Source of the DNA: Patescibacteria group bacterium
GTDB taxonomy: Bacteria > Patescibacteriota > Microgenomatia > UBA1400 > PJMF01
Length of the DNA: 26,102 nucleotides
Direction: 5' to 3'
Assembly (NCBI GenBank): GCA_018816485.1
Contig: JAHIVL010000019.1
Span: forward strand, 1-26,102
The number at the start of each line of letters is the position of its first letter. The stretch's first letter is position 1. The translations under genes were made by a program, and so were the position numbers. Below the pieces are notes generated by a model. It saw only the letters and a program-made list of their open reading frames with translations, was not told where the DNA came from and made no database searches. Below, one piece after another: positions 6,935-14,579 of the stretch.

Positions 6935-9175
6935 ATGATCAGTAAAACTCTTCCTAAAAAACAAATGTATTTTACTAATCGAAAGCTAGACGACGGAATG
7001 GGCAAAGCAGTTGCTCGCCGTACCTATTTGAGAAAAATTATTGATTCAAAGACAGGTCGTGAGCGCTGGGAAAAATGGAGTGAAGTAGCCGACCGCGTTG
7101 CTTTGGGTAATACTTTGTTGCTTAACAACATCAAAGGAACCGGTCTTTTAAAAGGCTTGCCCTCACGAGTGAAGGAAAATAAGGAACATCAAATAGAAGA
7201 GCGCGAAATTTTAAGAAAACATATAGCGAATGCTTCTTTATTAATGTCAGGTCGTCATTTGCAACACGGAGATGAGACTCAACCAGGTAGGAACATGGAA
7301 GTTTTTACAAATTGCGCTTCTGCATCCTCATCATACATTCTATTTTATCTATTAATGAATGGTTCTGGAGTTGGCAGATCATATGATGATGACATGTGCG
7401 TGGTCGATTGGGATAATATGCCAAGTGTTCGATGCGTTATTTCGCAGGATCATCCAAATTTTGTTTGGGGTTTTGATGAGAGTGTTTTAGACGCGAAACA
7501 TAAATATGGAAAGGGTGACAATATTCACTGGTTTGAAGTTCCAGACGATAGAGAAGGTTGGGCACAAGCTGTGGAATTGATGGAGACCATGACTTTCGAG
7601 AAAAAATTTAAAAATGAATTATTAATTTTAGATTTCTCAAAAGTTAGAGCTGCTGGTTCGTTAATTAGAGGAATGCAAAATAGACCAGCATCTGGTCCAA
7701 AACCATTAATGAATGCGATTGAAAGAGTGGTTACTATTAAAGGTGCGGGTATGCCTTTATGGAAGCAAGCACTTTTTATTGACCACTATTTAGCAGAGTG
7801 CGTTTTAGTCGGTGGCGCTCGTCGTAGCGCTAGAATTGCCACCAAAAACTGGACAGATCCAGAAGTTTTTGAGTTTATTAATATCAAAAAAGGTGGATTC
7901 TTATGGAGTGCAAATAATTCTGTAACAGTTGATGAAAAGTTTTGGAAACAAAAAAATAAGCATTCCAAGAAGGTTTTGAAAGCCATTATGAGTGCTAGCT
8001 ATCATGATGGTACCGGTGAACCAGGATTTATTAATCAGCACAAGTTAGTTCAGAATGATGATAAGTATGATGATTACCAAGATGGCAAGTACGCAGAAAG
8101 TCAAAAATATAAGCCAATGAAGCAAACCAGGAAAATGCTTGCTTTGGTGGCTAGAAATGCTTCTTCGAAGTTGTATTCGCAGATTCCAAATCCTTGTGGG
8201 GAGATTTCCTTGAATATGCTTGGTGGTTACTGCGTTATCGCCGATGTTGTGCCTTATCACGCACCAACTTTAGATGATGCCGAAGAAGCTTTTAGAGCTG
8301 CTGTAAGAGCTTTGATTAGAGTTAACACAATGGACTGCTTATACTCTCGTGAGGTTAAAAGAACCAACAGAATTGGTGTAGGCATGACAGGTATTCATGA
8401 GTTTGCTTGGAATACTTTTGGTTTTGCCTTTAGAGATTTAATAGATGAGGAGAAATCAAAAGAGTTTTGGATGACATTAGCTAGATTCAAGAGAGCAGTT
8501 GTAGAGGAGGCCAGAGAATACTCAAAAAAAATTGGTGTCACTATTCCTCATACCGACACTACGATTAAACCATCTGGAACTGTTTCAAAGCTTTTTGCTC
8601 TCACAGAAGGCGCTCACTTGCCAAGTATGCGCGAATACATCCGCTGGGTGCAGTATCGTAGTGATGACCCAATGGTCAAGAAATATCAAGAAAAAGGCTA
8701 TCCTATTAAAGTACTGAAAAGCTATAAGGGTTCGACAGCAGTTGGATTTCCAACACAGCCTCTTATTTGTAGAATTGGTATGAATGGGCGACTCGTTACA
8801 GCAGCTGAAGCTACTCCAGAAGAGCAGTTTAAATGGTTAATGTTACTTGAAAAATACTGGATTTTAGGTGTTGATGAAGAAGGTAAGCCGTATAACAAGG
8901 ATACTGGTAATCAAGTTTCTTACACCCTTAAGTATAATCCAGAAAAAGTTTCTTACAAGCAGTTTACTAAGATGATTGGGAAGTATCAAAGTAAAGTTAA
9001 GTGTTGTAGTGTTATGCCACAGACGGATGGCACAGCTTATGAGTATCAGCCAGAGCAACCAGTTACAATATCCGAGTTTATGGGAGTGCTTAATGAAATT
9101 GAAAAAGATGATTTAGTAGCTGAAGACGTAGATTATGAACATTTGAAATGTGAGAGTGGAGCGTGTCCGATATAG
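6935..9175 (+). CDS. nrdJ: adenosylcobalamin-dependent ribonucleoside-triphosphate reductase (class II, monomeric)
   Basis: This enzyme reduces ribonucleoside triphosphates to dNTPs with a thiyl radical generated from adenosylcobalamin and works without oxygen. Its 746 residues fit the Lactobacillus leichmannii RTPR type (about 740), so there is no intein. By comparison with that enzyme, Cys421 in NPCGEISL is the thiyl-radical Cys, Cys127 (FTNCAS) and Cys433 form the active-site pair, and Cys739/Cys744 in CESGACPI are the C-terminal shuttle pair. IGVGMTGIHEF and TTIKPSGTVSKL are further conserved segments. It lies 20 bases after nrdR without its own Shine-Dalgarno, so translation is probably coupled. 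The cell must obtain cobalamin. Confidence 0.95.
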   Translation: MISKTLPKKQMYFTNRKLDDGMGKAVARRTYLRKIIDSKTGRERWEKWSEVADRVALGNTLLLNNIKGTGLLKGLPSRVKENKEHQIEEREILRKHIANASLLMSGRHLQHGDETQPGRNMEVFTNCASASSSYILFYLLMNGSGVGRSYDDDMCVVDWDNMPSVRCVISQDHPNFVWGFDESVLDAKHKYGKGDNIHWFEVPDDREGWAQAVELMETMTFEKKFKNELLILDFSKVRAAGSLIRGMQNRPASGPKPLMNAIERVVTIKGAGMPLWKQALFIDHYLAECVLVGGARRSARIATKNWTDPEVFEFINIKKGGFLWSANNSVTVDEKFWKQKNKHSKKVLKAIMSASYHDGTGEPGFINQHKLVQNDDKYDDYQDGKYAESQKYKPMKQTRKMLALVARNASSKLYSQIPNPCGEISLNMLGGYCVIADVVPYHAPTLDDAEEAFRAAVRALIRVNTMDCLYSREVKRTNRIGVGMTGIHEFAWNTFGFAFRDLIDEEKSKEFWMTLARFKRAVVEEAREYSKKIGVTIPHTDTTIKPSGTVSKLFALTEGAHLPSMREYIRWVQYRSDDPMVKKYQEKGYPIKVLKSYKGSTAVGFPTQPLICRIGMNGRLVTAAEATPEEQFKWLMLLEKYWILGVDEEGKPYNKDTGNQVSYTLKYNPEKVSYKQFTKMIGKYQSKVKCCSVMPQTDGTAYEYQPEQPVTISEFMGVLNEIEKDDLVAEDVDYEHLKCESGACPI

Positions 9176-9260
9176 GTTTTGGTCTTGACATGGCGTCAAA
9201 AACTGTAAATAATGTTAATTAGATAGAAATTATTTTAAGTTTGTTTTAATTAAAGATTAG

Positions 9261-9266
9261 TATAAT
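9261..9266 (+). promoter_or_regulatory. -10 box of the 697-aa/69-aa operon
   Basis: A consensus TATAAT lies 18 bases before ATG 9285, and an AAAGG Shine-Dalgarno (9275-9279) stands 5 bases before the ATG. The -35 is weak. Within 9176-9284 there is also a TTGACA (9185-9190) inside a small hairpin (TTGAC/GTCAA, 9185-9199); it lacks a T-tract and I do not call it a terminator. Confidence 0.5.
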
Positions 9267-9284
9267 TTATATTTAAAGGTTTAT

Positions 9285-11378
9285 ATGAAGGAAAATGGAG
9301 CTGGGGCAACCAATAGAGTTCAAGATTTACTAAAAAGGTTAGATATTGGTAAGAGATCAAAAGAAGCTGTTGTTGCAACTCATGCAAAACAGACAGTGGA
9401 TACTGTAGCAGATACTGGCTTTAAGGTTCTTAGTAAACTAGATGAGGTTTCTGACCAAATTCGTGGTAAAGCTGATACAGTAAAAGATCGCTTTACACAG
9501 GGTAAAGAGTACATGGAGATGACAGCGGACAATTTACGCAATGCTTTTTACAAGGATCTTAATGATGATCGAATAGTGGCCGAAGCAAAACGTGCTGGAG
9601 TGGACATTACAGATAAGGTTAGAACTAGAGTAGAGGCACTTCTTGAGCGTGAAGTTTTTGGAAGGCTTACTACATTAGTCAATGATAAGGCCAATCCTAT
9701 TTTAAGTAAATTGGGCTTATCAAGAAAAGAATCTGTTGCTAGTCAAACAGAAGAAATTAATGTTCCTGATCGTTCTAGCAGAAAAGCTGCCAATATAATA
9801 GAAGGATCAGCACTTGTAGATGCAATTGCTGAACCTTTCAAAGCAGGAAAAGATTATGATCAAGCTAAGGGAGATGCCGTTCCAAAACTTATAGAAACAG
9901 CTTTTGGAAGTTCAGAGCTTGCTGGAAAATATGGACCAGCCATGTTGCAAGTAATGAGATCTATAGCATTGCAGTCTGCGGGTTTTGGTGCAGAATCCTC
10001 AGAATCTATGAATATTCTTGATGAGCTTGCAAACGATCCAGATGTTCAAAAAGAAATGGCGGAAAATAAAGTCAACATATTTCAGCTTGGAGCGGAAATG
10101 AGTAAGATTTTAAGACAAATTTCAGAAGCAAAACAAGCTGCACTAGAATCCAGAGGAGAGAGTAGAGGTATATCGTGGGAGTATGAGCGTGATCAGGCAA
10201 AAGCCAGCGAAGAAGTACAAGCAATAGTTCACGAGCTAGGATGGAAGGTGGTTGATTCTCTTCCGGAATCTGCTACAGAACTTACTCTTGATCAATTAAT
10301 GCAAGCTAGAGTAGTAGCAACTAAATTTTCACAAAGATCTATAGATGTTATCCGTCCTCTTAAAAAGATTGCTATAAGCATGGAAAACCGTTTTCCAAAT
10401 AAAGTCGATGAGATTAGAGCTGCATTGGCAGAGGCAGTTGCTCCTTGGAAAATATCGAAGGCAATTGTCAGGGGAGTTGTTGAATCCAGTATTCTTGACG
10501 AAGAAACAACGAAGCAGACTTCTAAAGATATTTTTAGCACAATCATTCAACCTAATGAACTTTTTGCTGGTCTTAGTGCTGAACAACAAACAGTTGTTAT
10601 GGAAAAGATCGGTGGAACATTAATAGATGCGAAACTAGATAATATCAAAGAGGGCTCTATTTATGAACAAACAGTGCAAGCCTATGGTGAATATGCGCAA
10701 TTAGTAGTCTCTTATGACAGCTTGAGAGAGCATGTTCAAGATCACCCAGAAGCAGCCGATCAACTTATGGTTTTAGCAGAGCGAATTATGCAGGCAAAGT
10801 CAGTAATGGAACTTGCAAAGCATAAGATGAAATCAGAAGTTATTGTTCAATCAAGAAAACAAAAGAATAGTCAAGAATTAGCTTCTTCAAAGGCAAGTAA
10901 TGCTACAATCGAAGTTCAGAGTAAGAATGCAAGAAGAGAATACTATACAAAGACTTTTGATGACATTCAAGAAAGAATTCAAAATGAAGGTCCAACATTA
11001 AAGAAGATAATTAATAGAATGGGTATAGCAACTTTGGCAATAACAGGTTTAGTGGCAGCTGGAGAAGTTGGTCCAGAGATTTTAGAAGCAATGATTGAAC
11101 TTGCTAAGTATCTTGTTCACAATGTTCCGGTTGCAATTAGAGTTGGAGCTGTCGGTAGCGGGCTTTTTGGAGTAGCACATCTTCTTAGAGGATTGAGAGC
11201 AAAGATGGGATTAAGAGCCGGTGAGGCTGCAGTAAAGGGAAGAGAAACTCTAGCAGTAGATAATTCTACTAGCATTGATCAGCTCAAAAAAATTCGAGAT
11301 GAGCTTTTAGCTGTTGATAATAATTCTGCAGCAGCAGGTGATATTGATAAAGTTATAGAATCAATGCAAAAAAATTAA
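9285..11378 (+). CDS. large helical protein of unknown function with C-terminal membrane hairpin
   Basis: This 697-residue protein belongs to no family I recognise. It is almost entirely charged and helix-forming (KADTVKDRFTQGKEYMEM; long Glu/Lys/Ala runs) and has essentially no Cys. At the far end are two hydrophobic stretches, about 579-595 (MGIATLAITGLVAAGEVG) and 613-640 (LVHNVPVAIRVGAVGSGLFGVAHLL). They are followed by a basic stretch and an acidic/Asn-rich tail. This suggests a large cytoplasmic body anchored by a C-terminal membrane hairpin. The start has an AAAGG Shine-Dalgarno and a TATAAT box. A 69-residue acidic protein follows 21 bases later and the pair ends at a strong terminator, so they form a two-gene operon. 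No catalytic motif is visible; a structural role is only a guess. Confidence 0.75.
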   Translation: MKENGAGATNRVQDLLKRLDIGKRSKEAVVATHAKQTVDTVADTGFKVLSKLDEVSDQIRGKADTVKDRFTQGKEYMEMTADNLRNAFYKDLNDDRIVAEAKRAGVDITDKVRTRVEALLEREVFGRLTTLVNDKANPILSKLGLSRKESVASQTEEINVPDRSSRKAANIIEGSALVDAIAEPFKAGKDYDQAKGDAVPKLIETAFGSSELAGKYGPAMLQVMRSIALQSAGFGAESSESMNILDELANDPDVQKEMAENKVNIFQLGAEMSKILRQISEAKQAALESRGESRGISWEYERDQAKASEEVQAIVHELGWKVVDSLPESATELTLDQLMQARVVATKFSQRSIDVIRPLKKIAISMENRFPNKVDEIRAALAEAVAPWKISKAIVRGVVESSILDEETTKQTSKDIFSTIIQPNELFAGLSAEQQTVVMEKIGGTLIDAKLDNIKEGSIYEQTVQAYGEYAQLVVSYDSLREHVQDHPEAADQLMVLAERIMQAKSVMELAKHKMKSEVIVQSRKQKNSQELASSKASNATIEVQSKNARREYYTKTFDDIQERIQNEGPTLKKIINRMGIATLAITGLVAAGEVGPEILEAMIELAKYLVHNVPVAIRVGAVGSGLFGVAHLLRGLRAKMGLRAGEAAVKGRETLAVDNSTSIDQLKKIRDELLAVDNNSAAAGDIDKVIESMQKN

Positions 11379-11399
11379 TTTTTAAAAAAAGGATAAGTG

Positions 11400-11606
11400 A
11401 TGCAAGATCAAAACACACAAAACTCTAAACCTCAGGTTAAGGCTGATGATTTTTATAAAGATATTGATGATTTAGTTGTTTCTGAAGATAATCTTCGAAC
11501 TATGGCTGCTATTACTCAAGTTCAAGTAGAGTCCGCAGATAATGCTGGAGAATTAGTAGAGAAAATGGAAGAATTAGTTGAAGAAGAAAATTCTTTAGAG
11601 CAGTAG
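11400..11606 (+). CDS. small acidic hypothetical protein
   Basis: This gives 68 residues from ATG 11400, with AAAAGGA ending 7 bases upstream; an overlapping GTG at 11397 is less likely. The protein is strongly acidic (KADDFYKDIDDLVVSEDN near the front, EKMEELVEEENSLEQ at the end), lacks Cys and membrane segments, and is probably helical. It follows the 697-aa gene by 21 bases, shares its terminator and may be a partner of that protein. Function unknown. Confidence 0.65.
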   Translation: MQDQNTQNSKPQVKADDFYKDIDDLVVSEDNLRTMAAITQVQVESADNAGELVEKMEELVEEENSLEQ

Positions 11607-11625
11607 TTTTTTGAGTTGAAATATA

Positions 11626-11660
11626 ATATAAAAAAGAAGCCTTAGGCTTCTTTTTTATAT
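11626..11660. terminator. bidirectional intrinsic terminator
   Basis: A perfect 16-bp stem (11626-11641 with 11645-11660) closes on the three-base loop TTA. The G/C core GAAGCC/GGCTTC is flanked by A6 on one side and T6 on the other, so it can terminate in both directions. It sits between the converging 69-aa gene (plus) and tsaD (minus, stop at 11677). Confidence 0.9.
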
Positions 11661-11676
11661 TAGTATTGATTTAGTA

Positions 11677-12891
11677 TTATGTGTTAATTTTCCACCTTGG
11701 AATTCTCTCTAAGTTATCCAAATTTTTTACAAACTCCCCATGCCCAAATTTATATCCAGCTACCAAACCAATCATAGCTGCATTGTCCATACAAAGTTTA
11801 TTGGTGAAGGGGGTTCTAAAAATAATTTTGCTGTTTTGAGTTACTGTTTTTGAGTTATTTTTATTAAGATTTTTACTTACAAATCTTTGGTTTTTTTCTT
11901 CACGATTTTTCTCGAATTCCTTTATAGTTTTCCGAATTATTTGTCTTAATTTTATATTAGCAGCAACCCCGCCTCCTAGCCAGATTTCTTCAACAGGATA
12001 TTTATCTAAAACCTTACTCAATTTATACATAATATGCCTAAATACCCCATATTGTGCCGATGCACAGAAATCATATATTTGCTGCTTATTTGGCGAAGTT
12101 TTACCGTAAGTGTCTTCGATATAGTTTCGGGCAAAGGTCTTTAAGCCCGAAAAGCTCATATTACAAGATTTAGTTGTTGTCATTGGCAAAGGGAAGGTTA
12201 CTGTTTTCGGGTTTCCCGAACGTGCAAACTTTTCCATCGTTGATCCAGCTGGATATCCTAAATTTAACATGCGTCCAATCTTATCAAGACATTCCCCAGC
12301 AGCATCGTCGATACTTTCTCCAACAATTTTGTATTTTCCGATTTTATCAAATAAAATAAATTGCGTATGTCCGCCAGAAACAACTATCGAGAGCACAGGG
12401 TATTTAATATTATTTTTGTTGGCTTTGATTAGTTGTTCTGGTTGTTTTAAGATTTTGCTAGCTCTAGCACTTCTTTGTGCAAGTGCAGAAAGAGCATGGC
12501 CTTCAATATGATTTATAGCTATCAAAGGTTTGCCTGTTTTAATAGCAAGATTTTTCATGTGATTTAAACCAACCTCAAGAGCGGGAGCTAGTCCTGGGCC
12601 AATAGTGACTGCGAGTGCATCAATATTGTTTATAGTTAGATTGGTTTTATTCTTAAAATTAATTTCATTTTTCAAAGCAATACTTGCACGTTTCAACGCA
12701 GTTTTTATAGTTGGCGCAATATTTTCTTTATGAGCTTGTTTGGCAACAGTTGGAAATACACCACCATAGGGCTTATGCAACTCAGTTTGCGAGGCAATAA
12801 TATTTGATAAAATGGTGTTTCCGCGAACTACAGCTGCAGATGTGTCATCGCAAGAGGTATCGACGGCTAGAATTAGTGGTTTCTTTTTCAT
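11677..12891 (-). CDS. tsaD: tRNA N6-adenosine threonylcarbamoyltransferase TsaD
   Basis: TsaD transfers the threonylcarbamoyl group from its AMP adduct to A37 of ANN-decoding tRNAs. The 404-residue protein has the ASKHA core: N-terminal AVDTSCDDTSAA (9-20), metal ligands His128 and His132 in HIEGH, SGGHTQ (172-177), DDAAGECLDKIGRMLNLGYPAG (195-216) and the metal-binding Asp369 in CMDNAAM. It is longer than the usual 330-345 residues because of two Lys/Asn-rich insertions, about 138-163 and 327-355. It starts 11 bases after the tsaC-tsaE stop on the same strand, so the pathway genes form an operon. TsaB is not in the window. Confidence 0.95.
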   Translation of the reverse strand: MKKKPLILAVDTSCDDTSAAVVRGNTILSNIIASQTELHKPYGGVFPTVAKQAHKENIAPTIKTALKRASIALKNEINFKNKTNLTINNIDALAVTIGPGLAPALEVGLNHMKNLAIKTGKPLIAINHIEGHALSALAQRSARASKILKQPEQLIKANKNNIKYPVLSIVVSGGHTQFILFDKIGKYKIVGESIDDAAGECLDKIGRMLNLGYPAGSTMEKFARSGNPKTVTFPLPMTTTKSCNMSFSGLKTFARNYIEDTYGKTSPNKQQIYDFCASAQYGVFRHIMYKLSKVLDKYPVEEIWLGGGVAANIKLRQIIRKTIKEFEKNREEKNQRFVSKNLNKNNSKTVTQNSKIIFRTPFTNKLCMDNAAMIGLVAGYKFGHGEFVKNLDNLERIPRWKINT

Positions 12892-12902
12892 ATTTTTTAA
12901 AT

Positions 12903-14051
12903 TTATTCATTATTATTAAATTTCAAAATCCTTTTATTCTCCTTTTGTGTAATGAGGACTTTAACAATCTTTGTATTTCCAAACTTCGAACTAATAAATC
13001 TAGTAATTTGATCAAACCACTCTATAACTACAATGTTATTTTTTCCAATTAAAGATTCAATCTCCAGTCGATCAAACATATTTTTATCTTCTACTTTCCA
13101 CATATCTAAATGAAATAATTTTCCTGTGGTCTGGTGGCGTTTAAAATCATATTCCTCTATATATGAATATGTTGGCGATTTAATAGTTTCATCTATATTT
13201 AGAAATTCGGCGATACCTTTAGTAAATATTGTCTTTCCAGTTCCCAAGTTTCCATTAAGGGCAAATATTACTCCGTTTTTACTAACTTCATTCCAGTTTT
13301 TCAGTAGCAATCGTCCAGCGATTTCTTTAGTTTCTGTTTTTGAGCTAGAGATAATACTGCTCACCGTAGTATCATTTTTACCATTTAAGCCACCTCTGAG
13401 CGTTACCGGCGTAGACAAAGTAGTATCAATCACAGTCGACGGCTCATTATGAGGTAATTCTCCAGCATCCAAAACTAAATTAATCAATGCTTTTTGCTTT
13501 TCGGACAGATTTTCGAGAATATCATCAACAGAATAGGGGCGTTTTTTACCAGAAGCATTTGCCGAAGTTGCTGTAATTGGTTTCCGATATTGTGCAACTA
13601 AATCAAGAATAAGTTTATAGTTAGGAATTCTAATTCCTAATGTGCCAAATTCTGAAGTTACGCCGGGTGCAAGAGTTATTGTTTTTGTAGCACCGGACAT
13701 TTTTGTTAATTCTTGCGTTTCTTTTTTTAAAACATTTCTCAAAACTTTGCAAACAACTGTAACAGGTCCTGGTAAAAACTGTTTAAAGAGCGAATTGGCT
13801 TGGTCATTAATAAAAACATACTTAGAAGCCATATTTTTATTAGATACTGCAATCGAAAGAGGTCTACCTTCTCTACGACTTTTATAAGTGAGTAATTTTT
13901 TAACAGCTTTTGGATTAGTGGCATCAACACCAGCGCCATAAGTAGTTTCTGTAGGGAAAATAATTAATCCACCAGATGACAAAACCTTAATAGTTTTGTT
14001 AATTACTTCGTCGGCGCTAGTATTTTTTACATTTATAATTACCATATCCAT
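12903..14051 (-). CDS. TsaC-TsaE fusion: threonylcarbamoyl-AMP synthase plus t6A ATPase
   Basis: Two t6A enzymes share one 382-residue chain. Residues 1 to about 222 are TsaC/YrdC, which makes threonylcarbamoyl-AMP from Thr, bicarbonate and ATP: FPTETTYGAG (32-41), KSRREGRPLSIAV (57-69), LPGPVTVV (93-100), TSANASG (162-168) and STVIDTT (205-211). Residues from about 230 are TsaE, the ATPase that drives the TsaD cycle: Walker A GNLGTGKT (267-274), SPTYSYIEEY (292-301), LFHLDMWKVED (312-322) and VVIEWFDQI (341-349). A Ser/Thr-rich linker (227-240) joins them. The frame is continuous and both sets of motifs are complete, so both halves are probably active. Upstream lies a long inverted repeat. 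Confidence 0.93.
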   Translation of the reverse strand: MDMVIINVKNTSADEVINKTIKVLSSGGLIIFPTETTYGAGVDATNPKAVKKLLTYKSRREGRPLSIAVSNKNMASKYVFINDQANSLFKQFLPGPVTVVCKVLRNVLKKETQELTKMSGATKTITLAPGVTSEFGTLGIRIPNYKLILDLVAQYRKPITATSANASGKKRPYSVDDILENLSEKQKALINLVLDAGELPHNEPSTVIDTTLSTPVTLRGGLNGKNDTTVSSIISSSKTETKEIAGRLLLKNWNEVSKNGVIFALNGNLGTGKTIFTKGIAEFLNIDETIKSPTYSYIEEYDFKRHQTTGKLFHLDMWKVEDKNMFDRLEIESLIGKNNIVVIEWFDQITRFISSKFGNTKIVKVLITQKENKRILKFNNNE

Positions 14052-14069
14052 TTACTTTTGCGTCTTGAA

Positions 14070-14175
14070 TGAGAATTTGAAGTTATTTTCATAAAAAAGT
14101 ATGACGAAGCTATGATTTAAAATTTAATTAAATCAGCGAAGTTTATCTTTTGTTGAAAATAACTTCAAATTCTCA
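14070..14175. repeat. long inverted repeat with nested hairpin
   Basis: Two perfect 22-base arms (14070-14091 and 14154-14175) enclose 62 bases, in which an 8-bp hairpin forms (TGATTTAA 14113-14120 with TTAAATCA 14128-14135). It lies between the divergent tsaC-tsaE and 113-aa genes and starts 19 bases before the tsaC start. No T-tract follows on either strand, so it is not an ordinary terminator. It could be a 5'-leader structure of tsaC-tsaE mRNA, a cruciform between promoters or a remnant of a small palindromic element. Confidence 0.8.
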
Positions 14176-14211
14176 GGTACGTTATTATACTACTTCAAGA
14201 AACGAATACTT

Positions 14212-14220
14212 TGCTATAAT
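14212..14220 (+). promoter_or_regulatory. extended -10 promoter of the 113-aa gene
   Basis: TGCTATAAT is a perfect extended -10 box ending 8 bases before ATG 14229. Transcription would start about 2 bases before the start codon. No Shine-Dalgarno sequence fits between, so the mRNA should be practically leaderless. Confidence 0.6.
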
Positions 14221-14228
14221 CTAAGTAT

Positions 14229-14570
14229 ATGTTTATTGATTCTACGTCAACAATACCAAAGTCTAGAAACTTCAAATCTTCATTGAAATTTGTTTTATAT
14301 CTTAAGAACAAAGAAGTAAATGAAATTAATAGAGTGTTTGACAAAGTTAAGTTACTACCAAAAAAAGAGCAAGAGGTTTGGAAAGATAGCTACGGAGAAA
14401 TAATTAATAGTGCTCTTGACTTGTTTGTTGATGACTCAAATTTGGTATTAAATAAGATTTCACTAGATGATGAGGTTTTAGAGCTATCTTATAAATTAGT
14501 ACTTTCTCTTCAAGATGCAGTGAAATCTGCTGAGGCTATTCTTGGATCTAAAACCCAATTAAATAGTTAA
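14229..14570 (+). CDS. small hypothetical protein upstream of yidC
   Basis: The 113-residue protein is soluble, Lys/Glu/Leu-rich and probably all-helical after a basic start (MFIDSTSTIPKSRNFKSSLK). It has no Cys and no motif I recognise. It occupies the place where rnpA often precedes yidC, but lacks the RNase P protein RNR-type motif, so I do not call it RnpA. yidC starts 9 bases after its stop and has no Shine-Dalgarno of its own, suggesting coupling in one operon driven by the extended -10 promoter. Confidence 0.6.
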   Translation: MFIDSTSTIPKSRNFKSSLKFVLYLKNKEVNEINRVFDKVKLLPKKEQEVWKDSYGEIINSALDLFVDDSNLVLNKISLDDEVLELSYKLVLSLQDAVKSAEAILGSKTQLNS

Positions 14571-14579
14571 ATAATTTTT

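Noticed and set aside
6935..9175. Intein or group I intron in nrdJ
   Set aside because: Ribonucleotide reductase genes often host these, but the length (746 residues) and uninterrupted motifs leave no room for one.
9185..9199. Terminator after nrdJ
   Set aside because: The TTGAC/GTCAA hairpin is only 5 bp and has no T-tract.
12174..12511. Plus-strand ORFs opposite tsaD
   Set aside because: They lie antisense within a gene with complete family motifs and have no promoter or ribosome site.
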